Positions 43,814-53,776 are shown, counted from the first letter of the stretch. The stretch is 64,000 bases of DNA from Clostridium beijerinckii HUN142 (GCF_000621745.1 NZ_JHXK01000021.1:85760-149759), one strand, 5' to 3'. The notes: generated by a model from the letters alone, not told the origin. Numbers and translations are program-made.

Positions 43814-44060
43814 AATTACATTTTACATAAATATTTACTAATTCAATTTCCTTACTTCCTTTTGGCAATTTGGGGATCTCATCGTCACCATATTTCATTC
43901 TTATTAAAGCCGCTCTATAAATATCATCCGAATAATTACCGTATTTATATAAAAATATTGCCGTTTCTTTTTCTAAACAATTTGGCATTATATCTTCAAT
44001 ATCATATTTCTTTCCTTTGTATTTAAATATACATTTTATTAACGTTTTTGCTGTATTCAT
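43812..44060 (-). CDS. Small hypothetical cytoplasmic protein
   Basis: 82 residues from ATG 44060 (AGGGTGAT 5 bp before); the frame to 44168 adds 36 residues lacking such a site. MNTAKTLIKCIFKYKGKKYD, then PNCLEKETAIFLYKYGNYSD and KLPKGSKEIELVNIYVKCN. No membrane segment, three Cys. No recognised family. The stop lies in its own terminator. Confidence 0.5.
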   Translation of the reverse strand: MNTAKTLIKCIFKYKGKKYDIEDIMPNCLEKETAIFLYKYGNYSDDIYRAALIRMKYGDDEIPKLPKGSKEIELVNIYVKCN

Positions 44061-44169
44061 ATTAATCACCCTAATTATATAAATATATGTTAAATTGAAA
44101 AATCTGTTCTCTTTCTTATAATTCATTTTTAGTATTCTTAATATATAACTAGAAAATTCAAGATACAAA

Positions 44170-44228
44170 AAACTCCCCTTTGATTATAGATTTCTATTTT
44201 TAAATATATCTAAAATTTAAGGGGAGTA
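44170..44228 (-). terminator. Terminator of the DUF11-like gene
   Basis: ACTCCCCTT / AAGGGGAGT stem with TTTTTT on the minus strand, 76 bp after the stop of 44304. Confidence 0.8.
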
Positions 44229-44303
44229 TATAAATTCTAAAGTTTTATTTAGTTAAATTGGCCCTCTACTTTATTAGCCTTTAATATTACATAGAAATTA
44301 TAA

Positions 44304-45545
44304 TTAAAATCTTTCTCCATTTAAACACCTAATTAGATTAATTATAGAATTCACTCGTCCTTGAGTTGCAGATCCACAAGTGCCAGTATCTCCTATTAAT
44401 ATATTGGCTAGAGCTAATACATCATTAACTGTTGAGTTAATAGGCAACCCAATTTGTAATAGTAAATTACTACAACCAAGAGCACCTGCTAACTGACCAC
44501 TATAAAATGGTATAAACTTAATATTATAGGCCAATGCAAGTGTTTCAGCCATAAGCCTTCCAAGTGTATTGGCTGGTAAATTATTACCCAAATTGTCTCC
44601 GCATGAATTATCTAGTACATGGGTACAGTAATTTCCTGCTAATATAGTGTCAGAAAGAATTATTCTTTTCACCAAAATTTCCCTAATCCCACTACCAATT
44701 ATTACAGGATTATCAACTCTTCCATCACCATTCGCATCAAGAATCGCATGTCCATCATCACTCATCCAAAAAGCTCTAGTTCCTCCCCAATTTAAAATTG
44801 AACAAGTTGCACTGGCAACCCCAAAATAAAGATCATTAATTCCATACATTTCAGGAAGTGCAGCTACGACAAAAACATAATTTGTCACTCCACCTACGTA
44901 TTCTTCTATAGGAATAGGCATTTGAACAGTAAATGTGAAAGTTGCCCCTGGTGCTAATCCACTACTTGTATATACCATCCCCTGATCTAAAGCTGCTACA
45001 TTTAATGGAGCATTGCCTTTATTAGCAATATTAATTCTGAACGTTGCTGTTCCTCCAGCTACAATCTTTTCAGTTTCACAAATTTTCTCTACTGTAAAGT
45101 TTGGATTTACTATTGTAACTAGATTAACATCATAAGCAGAAATCTCATTTGAATAACCAAGAGGATTATAAGCTGCAACTACAGTACTTACCAATGGATT
45201 CGGATCACTTTCAACAACCAAATGACTGCTTTGGAAAGTAACAGATGCTCCTGGTCCCAGAATAAATGCTCCTGCATTTATTGCCTTTATAGTAAGGTCT
45301 GTAACCACATTGTTAATAATATCTACAACACCTTTTAATACAAGGTTCGGAGAATTAAGCGAACTTGTATTGGTAATAACATAGGTGTAAGTTAATATAT
45401 CACCTACTCTGCCATATGCGGGACCAGTCTTCGATATTTGGATAGAAGACTGACCTGAAGATTCAACAACAGTGCTATCACTTATTTCAGATGCAGTTTG
45501 AGTTGCTGTATTAGTAATTTCAATTTGCCTTGTTTGAGTTGGCAT
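44304..45545 (-). CDS. DUF11/conserved-repeat surface protein, no signal peptide
   Basis: 413 residues. Two repeats of the DUF11 type: IQISKTGPAYGRVGDILTYT followed by YVITNTSSLNSPNLVLKGVV, and TVEKICETEKIVAGGTATFR followed by INIANKGNAPLNVAALDQGM. The middle has a Ca-loop like DANGDGRVDNP, resembling a dockerin or EF-hand loop, and the C-terminal 130 residues (ILVKRIILSDTILAGNYCTH) hold paired cysteines. No signal peptide, so the protein may be a spore-coat or exosporium component assembled in the mother cell. That is inference. ATG is 8 bp after AAGGAGG. Confidence 0.8.
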   Translation of the reverse strand: MPTQTRQIEITNTATQTASEISDSTVVESSGQSSIQISKTGPAYGRVGDILTYTYVITNTSSLNSPNLVLKGVVDIINNVVTDLTIKAINAGAFILGPGASVTFQSSHLVVESDPNPLVSTVVAAYNPLGYSNEISAYDVNLVTIVNPNFTVEKICETEKIVAGGTATFRINIANKGNAPLNVAALDQGMVYTSSGLAPGATFTFTVQMPIPIEEYVGGVTNYVFVVAALPEMYGINDLYFGVASATCSILNWGGTRAFWMSDDGHAILDANGDGRVDNPVIIGSGIREILVKRIILSDTILAGNYCTHVLDNSCGDNLGNNLPANTLGRLMAETLALAYNIKFIPFYSGQLAGALGCSNLLLQIGLPINSTVNDVLALANILIGDTGTCGSATQGRVNSIINLIRCLNGERF

Positions 45546-45802
45546 AATTTCAATTCCTCCTTATCATAAGTTTACTGATTGTAATATATTTTATGAGAAA
45601 GTTACAAATTATGTTACACCTATCCACACATATGATCTCCCATGCTTAGAACTTTTCTTCCTAGTTAAACTACTTCCACTTTAGATGATGATAACTAAAT
45701 CTGGTATTAACTTAATTAGTCATAATTAAATTTTTTATTGTAATTGTATATTTTACTGAAACATCGTCAATACTCTTATATGAAAAGAGTAATATCTTAA
45801 TT

Positions 45803-45855
45803 AAAATAGAGGCAGTATCTTCAGTGTCCCCCACTGATACTACCTCTATTTTTTA
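45803..45855. terminator. Strong orphan hairpin in the 45546-46292 gap
   Basis: A 20-odd bp, nearly complete stem AAAATAGAGG-AGTATC..CAGTG / CACTG..TACT-CCTCTATTTT with six T after it on the plus strand. No plus-strand gene lies before it. It could end a short transcript from 45600-45800. The rest of this gap looks featureless except the terminator at 46217. Confidence 0.65.
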
Positions 45856-46216
45856 TGTTTTTATAAAGAACATAAATTATCTATAATCTCAAACTACTAT
45901 ATAATACTTACTTGCCATTTCATTATATATAATTGATATCTAATTTTCTCTAGCTCCTAGCAAATCTTTCCTTAAATTAATTTCAAGAAATACACATAGG
46001 TATATATTATTAACTCCCAAAACACTTTGCAGCAACCACACTTTCATCATAAGTAAGTACTGACACTTTTAGCCATGATTTCAATTACTACTAAACGAAT
46101 CGTTTTCAAGCTGACATCGTATAGAAAATATGTGACTTTTTATTTTTATTTTGAATATTTCTTTCTACGTGTGGAATACTAATTATGTGACATAAATTAA
46201 GTTTTCATAATTATTT

Positions 46217-46250
46217 TTCGGACTCCTCTTTTGTAGGAGTCCCCCCCATC
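46217..46250 (-). terminator. Terminator-like hairpin after the HxlR gene
   Basis: GGACTCCT / AGGAGTCC stem, 43 bp after the HxlR stop. On the plus strand it is followed by a C-run, so function is more likely on the minus strand (GGAGTCC then GAAAAATAATTATG). Confidence 0.6.
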
Positions 46251-46292
46251 CCAATATATTCTCACATAAAACGTAGTATCTTTAATTTCATA

Positions 46293-46649
46293 TTATATTT
46301 TTTCTTTAATAATATTTTTATCCTCAATAGTATTTGAATAGTCAATTGCCCAATCACATAAATTAGCTAAAATAGGTAAGAGACTTCTTCCATAGTTAGT
46401 TAAAGAATACTCAACTTTAGGAGGCACTTGATTATAAGCAATCCTATTAATTAACTCATCATCCTCTAAAGCTCTTAGCTGTTGAGTTAACATCTTTTGT
46501 GTAATATTAGGTAAACTTCTTTTTAATTCATTAAATCTCATAGTCCTTTTACCTAAATGCCAAATAATTATTGTTTTCCACTTTCCTCCTATAACATCTA
46601 AAGTTAATTCCATAGAACAATTGTATTTAATCCCTTTAAATCTTATCAT
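46293..46649 (-). CDS. HxlR-family transcriptional regulator
   Basis: 118 residues. The family start FKGIKYNCSMELTLDVIGGK with Cys-11 (which in YodB-type members senses quinones and electrophiles), WKTIIIWHLGKRTMRFNELK, RSLPNITQKMLTQQLRALED (helix-turn-helix) and NRIAYNQVPPKVEYSLTNYG (wing). Divergent from a nitroreductase with the inverted repeat at 46682-46698 between. It probably represses that gene and itself and lets go on exposure to quinone-like or nitro compounds. Confidence 0.9.
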   Translation of the reverse strand: MIRFKGIKYNCSMELTLDVIGGKWKTIIIWHLGKRTMRFNELKRSLPNITQKMLTQQLRALEDDELINRIAYNQVPPKVEYSLTNYGRSLLPILANLCDWAIDYSNTIEDKNIIKEKI

Positions 46650-46681
46650 TTTTGACTACCTCTTTAATTTAAGTATATACA

Positions 46682-46698
46682 TAGTAACTACGTTACTA
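46682..46698 (+). promoter_or_regulatory. Probable HxlR operator
   Basis: TAGTAAC-TAC-GTTACTA: perfect 7 bp inverted repeat with a 3 bp spacer, in the 160 bp divergent gap. Placement and a TxGTAAC..GTTACxA form fit known HxlR/YodB sites. Confidence 0.75.
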
Positions 46699-46809
46699 AA
46701 AAGTGCGTTCTTGATAATAATTCCTATAACATATAAATTATATTTTGTAAGTATCCTAATATAATTAACCTAGGATCTTATTAAATATTAACAAATAGGA
46801 GTGATATCA

Positions 46810-47625
46810 ATGGAGTTAATTACTGTAAAAAAATCAACATGTGTTAAATGTGGGCTTTGTTCAAATGTATGTCCCAGTGGAGTTTTATCTATGAAAGAAA
46901 ATGGTCCAATAGCTATACACCCAAATAATTGCATTGCTTGTGGACATTGTGTTGCAGTGTGTCCATCTAGTTCAATAGATAATATTAAAACACCATTAGC
47001 GAATCAACTGGATTTAGAATCCTTTCCAATTATAAATTCAAATACTGCCGAATCGTTTCTTAGATCTCGTCGTTCAATACGTTGCTACAAAGAAAGGCAA
47101 GTTCCTCAACATACACTATTAGAATTAGTTAATATAGCTCGTTTTGCACCGACAGCTAGTAATACACAAGGACTTTCATATGTTATAATAAAAAATAAAA
47201 AAGTTTTACAACAGGCCACAGAAATAGTAGTCGAATGGATGGAAGATCAACTTAAAAATTCTCTCTCTCCCCATTGGAGCTTTTCAAGGCATGTTAAAAA
47301 TTATAGAGAGGGTGGCACGGACACAATTTTACGTAATGCTCCACACATAATATTAGCAACATCTCCAAAAGACTTTAAAAATGGAATAAAGAATACAATT
47401 TCTGCATTCTCATATCTTGAATTATTTGCTACTACTCTTGGATTAGGTTCATGTTGGGCTGGATTATTTGAAATGTGCGCTTTTTTAAATTATAAACCAC
47501 TACTAGAACTGTTCCACATTCCTGATACCAAAGTTATAACAGGTGCTGTTATGGTTGGCTATCCAAAATATCAATATAAGAAAATAGTAGATAGGAACCC
47601 ACTAGAAGTTGAATTTATTGACTAA
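46810..47625 (+). CDS. Nitroreductase with N-terminal 2[4Fe-4S] ferredoxin domain
   Basis: 271 residues from ATG 46810 (TAGGAG 7 bp before; a GTG at 46801 overlaps that site). Residues 1-60 hold two CxxCxxCxxxCP clusters (CVKCGLCSNVCPSG and CIACGHCVAVCPSS). Residues 75-271 are a nitroreductase: SRRSIRCYKERQVPQHTLLE, ARFAPTASNTQGLSYVIIKN, and LGLGSCWAGLFEMC. The fusion allows electrons from low-potential ferredoxin-type clusters to reach the flavin and is typical of anaerobes. It is divergent from the HxlR regulator. Ends in an exceptionally strong terminator. Confidence 0.9.
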   Translation: MELITVKKSTCVKCGLCSNVCPSGVLSMKENGPIAIHPNNCIACGHCVAVCPSSSIDNIKTPLANQLDLESFPIINSNTAESFLRSRRSIRCYKERQVPQHTLLELVNIARFAPTASNTQGLSYVIIKNKKVLQQATEIVVEWMEDQLKNSLSPHWSFSRHVKNYREGGTDTILRNAPHIILATSPKDFKNGIKNTISAFSYLELFATTLGLGSCWAGLFEMCAFLNYKPLLELFHIPDTKVITGAVMVGYPKYQYKKIVDRNPLEVEFID

Positions 47626-47652
47626 TAACCTTAAAATAAATTTATAATTTCC

Positions 47653-47706
47653 AGGCAGAAGCATAATCCTATTTCGAAAACTAATAGGATTATGCTTCTG
47701 CCTATA
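47653..47706 (+). terminator. Terminator of the ferredoxin-nitroreductase gene
   Basis: Perfect 21 bp stem, ends AGGCAGAAGC / GCTTCTGCCT with an 9-base loop, 27 bp after the stop. Confidence 0.9.
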
Positions 47707-48346
47707 TATAAGTTATTAAATTACTAAAAATTTAATTTATAATTACTTTCATAAATTAAGAGTTTGCATAATTAAAATCCATAACTCCAATATGCAATAT
47801 ATAATCACATATTCTATACATTGATAAAAACTGCTAAATAACTCAATTATGGAATTTCCTCAAATATTTAAAATAATTTCTTTAAAGATCTTTTTATACC
47901 TTTAAAAATTAAATACGTAAAATCTATGACTCTCCCAAAAATCATCCAAATTATTATAAGTATTAATACTAAAATTACACTAATTACAACTTCCACACAA
48001 AACGCTCTCTTTAGCACAATATATTTATTATTAAAATACAGCACTTACATAACCTGTTATAACCAATTAATTATAACATATTTTGTAATTAAAATATCGT
48101 ACTGATTTTGAAAGTAACTCGTTTATTTATTAACATATCCTATAACTAAGTTTATAAACTCTATTACTAATTACATAATTCACTAACATCTTAAATGTGA
48201 ATCTATTATTATAACATATATTGGGTATTTTATTATAATTCATTGAGTGAATTGCACATAAATTTTCTTTAATAATCACATAATATAAAAAAAGTAAAAA
48301 TAATAGTTTAATTCTACAGATAAAACTATGAAAGGTAGTTGTACTA
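47707..48346. other. Gene-free stretch
   Basis: About 640 bp of very AT-rich sequence. I see no credible reading frame, repeat or hairpin. The right end should hold the promoter of the secreted gene at 48347. The open frame on the minus strand over 48130-48429 is a shadow of the secreted gene's signal peptide plus AT-rich sequence. Confidence 0.5.
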
Positions 48347-48664
48347 ATGAAAAAGTTTATTATTATATTTTCTGTTTTCTTACTTATATCATTTAATATG
48401 AGTATAATAAGTGCTTCAGCTGATCCCAAAACTTTAACCGAAGGTTTTTATAAAGTTAGGGATATAGGATTAATCCCCAATACTACTTATAAAGTTAGGA
48501 ATAGCTCCCCTACTGGTAGATCTGTTATTATTATCTTTGACTCTAATCAACAGATGCAGGAATTCTTAAGACTTGAGCCAAATTCTCCTGATTACCTTGT
48601 AAAGCCTTTAGAATTTGGTTCCATAGTTATAATTATTGGAGGCGGTAATATTACGTTTTCTTAA
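48347..48664 (+). CDS. Small secreted beta-rich protein family, member 3
   Basis: 105 residues. Signal peptide MKKFIIIFSVFLLISFNMSI with probable cleavage near ASA. The mature part is the best-conserved form of the family: LTEGFYKVRDIGLIPNTTYK, SVIIIFDSNQQMQEFLRLEP, NSPDYLVKPLEFGSIVIIIG and GGNITFS at the very end. ATG follows AAAGGTAG. Isolated, with its own terminator at 48756. The regular strand-turn-strand layout suggests a single small beta sandwich. Confidence 0.78.
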   Translation: MKKFIIIFSVFLLISFNMSIISASADPKTLTEGFYKVRDIGLIPNTTYKVRNSSPTGRSVIIIFDSNQQMQEFLRLEPNSPDYLVKPLEFGSIVIIIGGGNITFS

Positions 48665-48755
48665 TAAGTACAAAAAGATATCTCAAATTCATTTGAATAA
48701 TGAAATATTCTAAAATCTTTAAAATTCTATTTATTAATAACATAACAATTTTCGT

Positions 48756-48792
48756 GGGAGGATATGTTTGTAAAATAATCTTCCCTATTTTT
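48756..48792 (+). terminator. Terminator of secreted family member 3
   Basis: GGGAGGAT / ATCTTCCC stem (one G-T pair) followed by TATTTTTATTTG. Confidence 0.7.
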
Positions 48793-49047
48793 ATTTGCAG
48801 ATATACTAATTCTAACCAATGTTTTCCGAACTTCTATACTCACGAATATGCATCTTAATTAAATAAGATTTTTCATATGAAGTAACTAATCAAGAAGGAA
48901 AGACATCGCCTAATAATAAAAGCAAGATCATGAAATCTAATAAACAATACAGATACACGAAAACGCATTAGACTTTTTTCACTTTTTAAACGCCCATATT
49001 ATTTTCTACTACTACCTATTAAATTTTTTCGCGTTATAATATTGAGG

Positions 49048-49260
49048 TTAAATATTATCTTTTATTCTAATACTTCTTGGGCATTTACCTGATCTATAGA
49101 TATATCCCTTCTTTTCTAATCGCTCTATATGTGCATGCACACTTGATGTGGAGGCCAATCCAGATAACTTTCCAATTTCCCTAACTGTTGGAGATATTTT
49201 CTCTTTGTCTATATAGTTTTTGATAATATTCAATATTTCTTGCTGCTTTTCTGTTAACAT
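49048..49260 (-). CDS. LexA-like DNA-binding-domain-only repressor
   Basis: 70 residues that match the LexA N-terminal winged helix: MLTEKQQEILNIIKNYIDKE, then SPTVREIGKLSGLASTSSVH and IERLEKKGYIYRSGKCPRSI. The C-terminal autoprotease (Ser-Lys) domain of LexA (about 130 more residues) is absent and the frame ends cleanly in TAA, so it cannot be inactivated by RecA in the usual way. A perfect palindrome GCAAACATATGTTTGC lies 105 bp upstream. It is probably a paralogue or decoy of the true LexA, located elsewhere. Confidence 0.85.
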   Translation of the reverse strand: MLTEKQQEILNIIKNYIDKEKISPTVREIGKLSGLASTSSVHAHIERLEKKGYIYRSGKCPRSIRIKDNI

Positions 49261-49364
49261 AGAACCATCTCCCTATAGCTTCATATATAATGTCATTTAA
49301 TACTCAAAGTTGCTTGTTTAATTGGAGTATCTGAATCTATTTAAATTATCAGACATTAAACAAC

Positions 49365-49380
49365 GCAAACATATGTTTGC
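49365..49380. promoter_or_regulatory. Perfect palindrome, possible LexA-type operator
   Basis: GCAAACATATGTTTGC, 16 bp and fully symmetric, upstream of the LexA-like gene. It resembles the Firmicute SOS box (CGAACATATGTTCG) with altered outer bases, which would suit a paralogue with changed specificity. Confidence 0.65.
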
Positions 49381-49429
49381 TTATATATTACTACTTTTAG
49401 GGTATTTTGTAAATAAGAACGACAAAAGA

Positions 49430-49460
49430 GCCAAAACTAAAGTTAATTTTGGCACTTTTT
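49430..49460 (-). terminator. Terminator of the YitT-family gene
   Basis: GCCAAAA(CT) / (AA)TTTTGGC stem, 67 bp after the YitT stop. Confidence 0.65.
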
Positions 49461-49526
49461 TAGTCTATAATCTTATGCGATTGTTTATTTGATATAGTCT
49501 TATTATTTTTTATGCTTGCTATTAAT

Positions 49527-50384
49527 TTAATGTATAGCTTTCTTTGCGTATTTTTTCCCCGTTCCTTCAACACTTGTAATTGTAACTAATGCATCTTCAT
49601 CAAAGCCATGCACAATGCTTTTTAGTTTTGCTATCTCAAGCCTTGATAGGACTACATAAATAACATTTGTTTCTGTACCGCTATAAGCTCCTTTTCCATC
49701 TAGCAAAGTAATTCCTCTACCAAGTCTAGCCATTATTGCCTCTGATATTTCATTATTCTTATCCGATACAATTATTACTGCTTTTGACTCATTAAGACCT
49801 TCAACTGTTATGTCTATGGTTTTAAAAGCAATGAAGTATGCTATTAAAGAATACATTGCTCTATCCCATCCGAATAAAAAACCTGAAATTCCTAAGATGA
49901 AAAAATTAAAAAACATAACTATTTCTCCAATAGAAAATGCAGTCCTTTTTTCTAATATTATTGCCACAATTTCTGTTCCATCTAATGAACCACCATTTCT
50001 TATAATTAAGCCTACTCCAACTCCTATTATAATTCCACCAAATATAGTAGCTAAAAGTACATCTTGTGTTATTCGTGGAACAGGATGAAGTAATGTCACC
50101 ACAATTGACAAGCATATTACTGAAAATATAGTTGAAATAGCGAATGTTTTTCCTATTTGCCTATATCCTACTATAACAAAAGGCAAATTGAATAGAAATA
50201 TAAATACCCCCAGTTGCACTTTTGCTAAATAGCTTGCCATAATTGATATTCCTGTCATACCTCCATCAATTATATTATTAGGTATCAAGAATATCTCTAA
50301 ACCTATTGCTACCAAAATCGAACCTATTATCATAAATAGTATTCTACTTGCTTTAACCCAAATATCGTTATATTTTTTTGTCAT
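49527..50384 (-). CDS. YitT-family membrane protein
   Basis: 285 residues. Five to six helices with the DUF161 texts ILFMIIGSILVAIGLEIFLI, NNIIDGGMTGISIMASYLAK and IIRNGGSLDGTEIVAIILEK, followed by the cytoplasmic DUF2179 domain ITVEGLNESKAVIIVSDKNN and RLGRGITLLDGKGAYSGTET. YitT/YqfU-like proteins are widespread in Firmicutes with unknown transport role. Monocistronic. Confidence 0.88.
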   Translation of the reverse strand: MTKKYNDIWVKASRILFMIIGSILVAIGLEIFLIPNNIIDGGMTGISIMASYLAKVQLGVFIFLFNLPFVIVGYRQIGKTFAISTIFSVICLSIVVTLLHPVPRITQDVLLATIFGGIIIGVGVGLIIRNGGSLDGTEIVAIILEKRTAFSIGEIVMFFNFFILGISGFLFGWDRAMYSLIAYFIAFKTIDITVEGLNESKAVIIVSDKNNEISEAIMARLGRGITLLDGKGAYSGTETNVIYVVLSRLEIAKLKSIVHGFDEDALVTITSVEGTGKKYAKKAIH

Positions 50385-50566
50385 TTAATTCCCCCTTAAA
50401 ATTAATCAATATATTTTATTTAATAATAAAAACTATGCTATATAAATTATAACACAGTTTTCATTACTTTATTATACGTTTTTAATATTGATTAAGTATT
50501 TGAATTTGAAAAATTCATTAAATAATAATATATATAATCTCCCTTTATTTTTTTAGTTATGTATTA

Positions 50567-51298
50567 TTAGCTAAAAAAACTCTTTAAGAATAAAATCATT
50601 CCACTTGCTATGAGTAAAGCAATTACTGATTTTTTAACTGTTTCTTCTTTCATCTTTGAATCAACTTTAACTCCTATAATCATTCCAATAATAACTGCTG
50701 GAGAAAGCCATAAAGCCATGATTAATGCTTCCTTAGTTAATATTCCTGTAAATAAGTATAAGAAAAATCTAAATATATTATCTACTAGAAAAACACAACA
50801 GATATTTCCACGAAATTCATTTTTGTTCTCTGTAGTTCTACTGACATATGCAACCAAAAGTGCACCAATTCCATAAAGCCCAGCTAATATTCCTGAAATT
50901 ACTCCTATTACTATGAGAAAAATAATACTAGTTTTTTTATTTTGAATTTTACTAGGTTTTCTTGTCAACATCTCTATCGCTATTCCAATAATTACAATAC
51001 CTAATACAGATTTTAATATCCAATCACTTCCAGCCTTTAATAAAAATGTTCCAGGTACAATGCCTACTAGCAGCATAAGCGATAATGGAATAACAATTTT
51101 CAAAGAAATATTTTTTCTTTCTTTCCATGCCATATAAGTATTTGTTGGAATTCCAAAGAGAAGATCTACAGGTGTTGTTAACCTATTTGATACTACAAAC
51201 GAAAATAACGAACCCATAACAAGTGTATTTCCAAAGCCAGTTATACCCTTCGTAAAATATGCAAACAAAGTTGAAATAAAAAGATATATATTTTGCAT
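50567..51298 (-). CDS. TauE/SafE-family membrane transporter
   Basis: 243 residues from ATG 51298 (GGGGGG 5 bp before; the frame to 51319 contains the site). About eight helices with FAYFTKGITGFGNTLVMGSL, PVDLLFGIPTNTYMAWKERK, IGVISGILAGLYGIGALLVA and VIIGMIIGVKVDSKMKEETV, the two inverted repeats of the TauE/SafE (DUF81) family. Members carry sulfite, sulfoacetate or related organosulfonate anions outward. No sulfur-metabolism genes adjoin. Substrate unknown. Confidence 0.87.
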   Translation of the reverse strand: MQNIYLFISTLFAYFTKGITGFGNTLVMGSLFSFVVSNRLTTPVDLLFGIPTNTYMAWKERKNISLKIVIPLSLMLLVGIVPGTFLLKAGSDWILKSVLGIVIIGIAIEMLTRKPSKIQNKKTSIIFLIVIGVISGILAGLYGIGALLVAYVSRTTENKNEFRGNICCVFLVDNIFRFFLYLFTGILTKEALIMALWLSPAVIIGMIIGVKVDSKMKEETVKKSVIALLIASGMILFLKSFFS

Positions 51299-51417
51299 TT
51301 CTTCCCCCCATAAACTCAAATTATATCCTTAACTTTTGTTACTATTATCAATTATAACACATTATGTAAATATATCTCCCATCATATGTTAAATTATGTA
51401 TGTCTTTACCTAAAGCA

Positions 51418-51450
51418 AAGGTGTAGACCCTTCATACTTACTACACCTCA
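51418..51450 (-). terminator. Terminator of the CheW-MCP operon
   Basis: GGTGTAG / CTACACC stem, 12 bp after the MCP stop. Confidence 0.65.
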
Positions 51451-51458
51451 TCATTAGT

Positions 51459-53174
51459 TTAAGTTCTAAATTTAGCTATTAAATCTTGTAGATCTATAGA
51501 AACATGCTTTAGATCTTTTGCAGATTGATTTATTTGTTCCATACTTGCAGACTGTTGTTCTATAGATGCCGATATCTCCTCCGTAGTCGAAGCTGACTCT
51601 TCTGCTATTGCAGACATATCGCTTATACTGCTTACAACATCATTTTTATTATAGTCTATACTATTTATGCTGACTACTATTCTATCTATTTGCTTGACAA
51701 CATTGGATGCTGAATTTTCTATAATTTCAAACGCCTTTTCAGTGCCATCTGATGCCTCACCCATTTGCATTACCATATCCCCTACAGTTATCATTTCTGA
51801 TTTAGTCTTATTTATTTCCTTCTTAACATCTCGAACGATATTATCTATTTCCTTTGTTGAATCTGCAGCTTCATATGCAAGTTTTCTAATTTCCTCTGCC
51901 ACAATAGCAAATCCCTTTCCTTGTGCTCCCGCTCTTGCCGCTTCTATGGCTGCATTAAGAGACAATATATTAATTTGTGATGTAATGCCTTTAATTGCGT
52001 CAGTTATTTTCTCAATTGATTGTGATTTATTATTTAAAACACTAACTTGATCGAGTATATTTTCTGCTACTTTATGGTTTGATTCTACAACATTTTTTAA
52101 TTTATTTATATTCTCCATGCCTTCCAAATTTGATTTTGACGCCAATTCCATATAATTTTTCACTAAATTAGTATTTTCTACTGAATCATGAATTTCTTTT
52201 GCTAAGACCTCTAATTTATCTACTCCAGTTTCAGCATTCCTGGCAAGCTCAGTAGATCCTTGCACCATTTCATCAATTGCTTTCGCTATAGCCTCTATTG
52301 ACTGAGATGTTTCGGATATTATATTTGACAAAACGTCAGAATTCAATGCTATATTTATAGAATTCTGTTTAATGCTTTCCACAAGTTCTCTTAATGTTCT
52401 TCTCATATTTGCTAAGGCCATACCCATATCGTAAAATTCGTCCTTATATCTTTTTATTATATTCAAACCAGCGTGGTCAAATACTAAATCTAAATTCGCA
52501 GTTTTATTAATAAATTTAACCAAGAAATTTATTCTTTTTGTAATAATGTTAATTATAGATATTGTTACTATAAGGCTGATTATGATTATAATTGTTACGT
52601 TTAGTGTGAGCATTAGTCTTGAGTGATTATAAATTTGATCATTTTGTACATTCGCCAAATTCGCCTGTTCTTGGTTATATTGAACAAGTTTTTCAATTGC
52701 GCTATTTACATTCTCAAAATCTTGCCTAGATTCTCCACGCATTAAATTAAATGCATCCTTAGTTTGAGATTCTCTACTCAATTGAATAGTCTTCCTGCTA
52801 GTTTCAAAATACTTAGGATAATACACTTTAATTTCTTTAACTATATCCATATCATCTCTTGATATTATCGTTCCTTGATATTCTTTTAATTCATTTTCAA
52901 ACTCTTCTCTCAAATCTTGAAGTTCTTTTTCTGTAGCGTTCATTAAGTCAGGATCATCTTCTAGCACATGCCTGTATTCTCTAAGTCTATATTCCGACAT
53001 AGTTTGATCCATGGTATGAGCCAAATCACTACCCTTAGACCAAACTTCTGTAATCTCGCTTGCTTTGTCTTTTACACTTTTAATTGATATTATAGAATAC
53101 ACTCCTAAAAAAGACGTTAGTAAAATTATTAGCCCAAATGAAGTAATGAGTTTATTTCTAATTGTAAATTTCAT
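51459..53174 (-). CDS. Methyl-accepting chemotaxis protein
   Basis: 571 residues. First membrane helix ([20 protein letters not shown]), a helical four-helix-bundle type extracellular domain (about 35-185, with [17 protein letters not shown] helices), second helix ([20 protein letters not shown]), a HAMP-like linker and a long coiled-coil signalling domain with the invariant tip [20 protein letters not shown] then [20 protein letters not shown]. Its first 17 bp overlap the end of the upstream CheW gene, so the two are translationally coupled. The partner kinase CheA must come from elsewhere. Confidence 0.92.
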   Translation of the reverse strand: MKFTIRNKLITSFGLIILLTSFLGVYSIISIKSVKDKASEITEVWSKGSDLAHTMDQTMSEYRLREYRHVLEDDPDLMNATEKELQDLREEFENELKEYQGTIISRDDMDIVKEIKVYYPKYFETSRKTIQLSRESQTKDAFNLMRGESRQDFENVNSAIEKLVQYNQEQANLANVQNDQIYNHSRLMLTLNVTIIIIISLIVTISIINIITKRINFLVKFINKTANLDLVFDHAGLNIIKRYKDEFYDMGMALANMRRTLRELVESIKQNSINIALNSDVLSNIISETSQSIEAIAKAIDEMVQGSTELARNAETGVDKLEVLAKEIHDSVENTNLVKNYMELASKSNLEGMENINKLKNVVESNHKVAENILDQVSVLNNKSQSIEKITDAIKGITSQINILSLNAAIEAARAGAQGKGFAIVAEEIRKLAYEAADSTKEIDNIVRDVKKEINKTKSEMITVGDMVMQMGEASDGTEKAFEIIENSASNVVKQIDRIVVSINSIDYNKNDVVSSISDMSAIAEESASTTEEISASIEQQSASMEQINQSAKDLKHVSIDLQDLIAKFRT

Positions 53175-53598
53175 TTAAACACTTCCTCCAAAATAAATTT
53201 AAATCTAATATAACTACTAGATAATTATCTTTTTTAGCAATTCCAATAATATATTCATTTCCATTATATACATCATAATTAATGTTTTTTATACTATCCT
53301 TTGGAATCCTTATAACATCCTCAACTTCATCAACTGTCGCCCCAAAAACACCTTCCCTATCTTCAATAATTATTATTTCCTGTTCATCATTTCTTTTTTC
53401 ACTTTCTCTGCCTATCTTCTCACCTAAATTAATGATTGATATTATCTTTCCCCTTAAATTTATGACTCCTAGTATATATTCTCTACTGAATGGTATTTTA
53501 GTAGGAATAGTATAACCTATAATTTCATTAACTTGTTTTATTGGAACTGCATACTTTTGTTTCCCTATATTAAACACTACAAATTGCTCTTCAACCAT
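53158..53598 (-). CDS. cheW: CheW chemotaxis coupling protein
   Basis: 146 residues from ATG 53598, 5 bp after GGGGGTGG; the longer frame to 53742 adds 48 residues with a membrane-like segment that no CheW has. [60 protein letters not shown] and [15 protein letters not shown] are standard CheW elements. It would dock the downstream MCP to CheA. Its stop overlaps the MCP start by 17 bp. Confidence 0.88.
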   Translation of the reverse strand: MVEEQFVVFNIGKQKYAVPIKQVNEIIGYTIPTKIPFSREYILGVINLRGKIISIINLGEKIGRESEKRNDEQEIIIIEDREGVFGATVDEVEDVIRIPKDSIKNINYDVYNGNEYIIGIAKKDNYLVVILDLNLFWRKCLNEIYN

Positions 53599-53776
53599 TA
53601 ATTCCACCCCCTGTATATCTGCAGCATAATACTTCATTACATAATATGAGAATTGGAAATACATTGTTACCAGGTAAATAAGTAAAATATTTAAAACTCT
53701 GTTTTTTGAATATATTTCTCTTATCTTCAAAAAATAAAACATACTTACAGTAAAATAAAAAAAGGTGGTTACGTTA

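Noticed and set aside
48130..48429. Minus-strand frame of 99 codons
   Set aside because: Antisense to the signal peptide of the secreted gene at 48347; AT-rich composition and no ribosome site.
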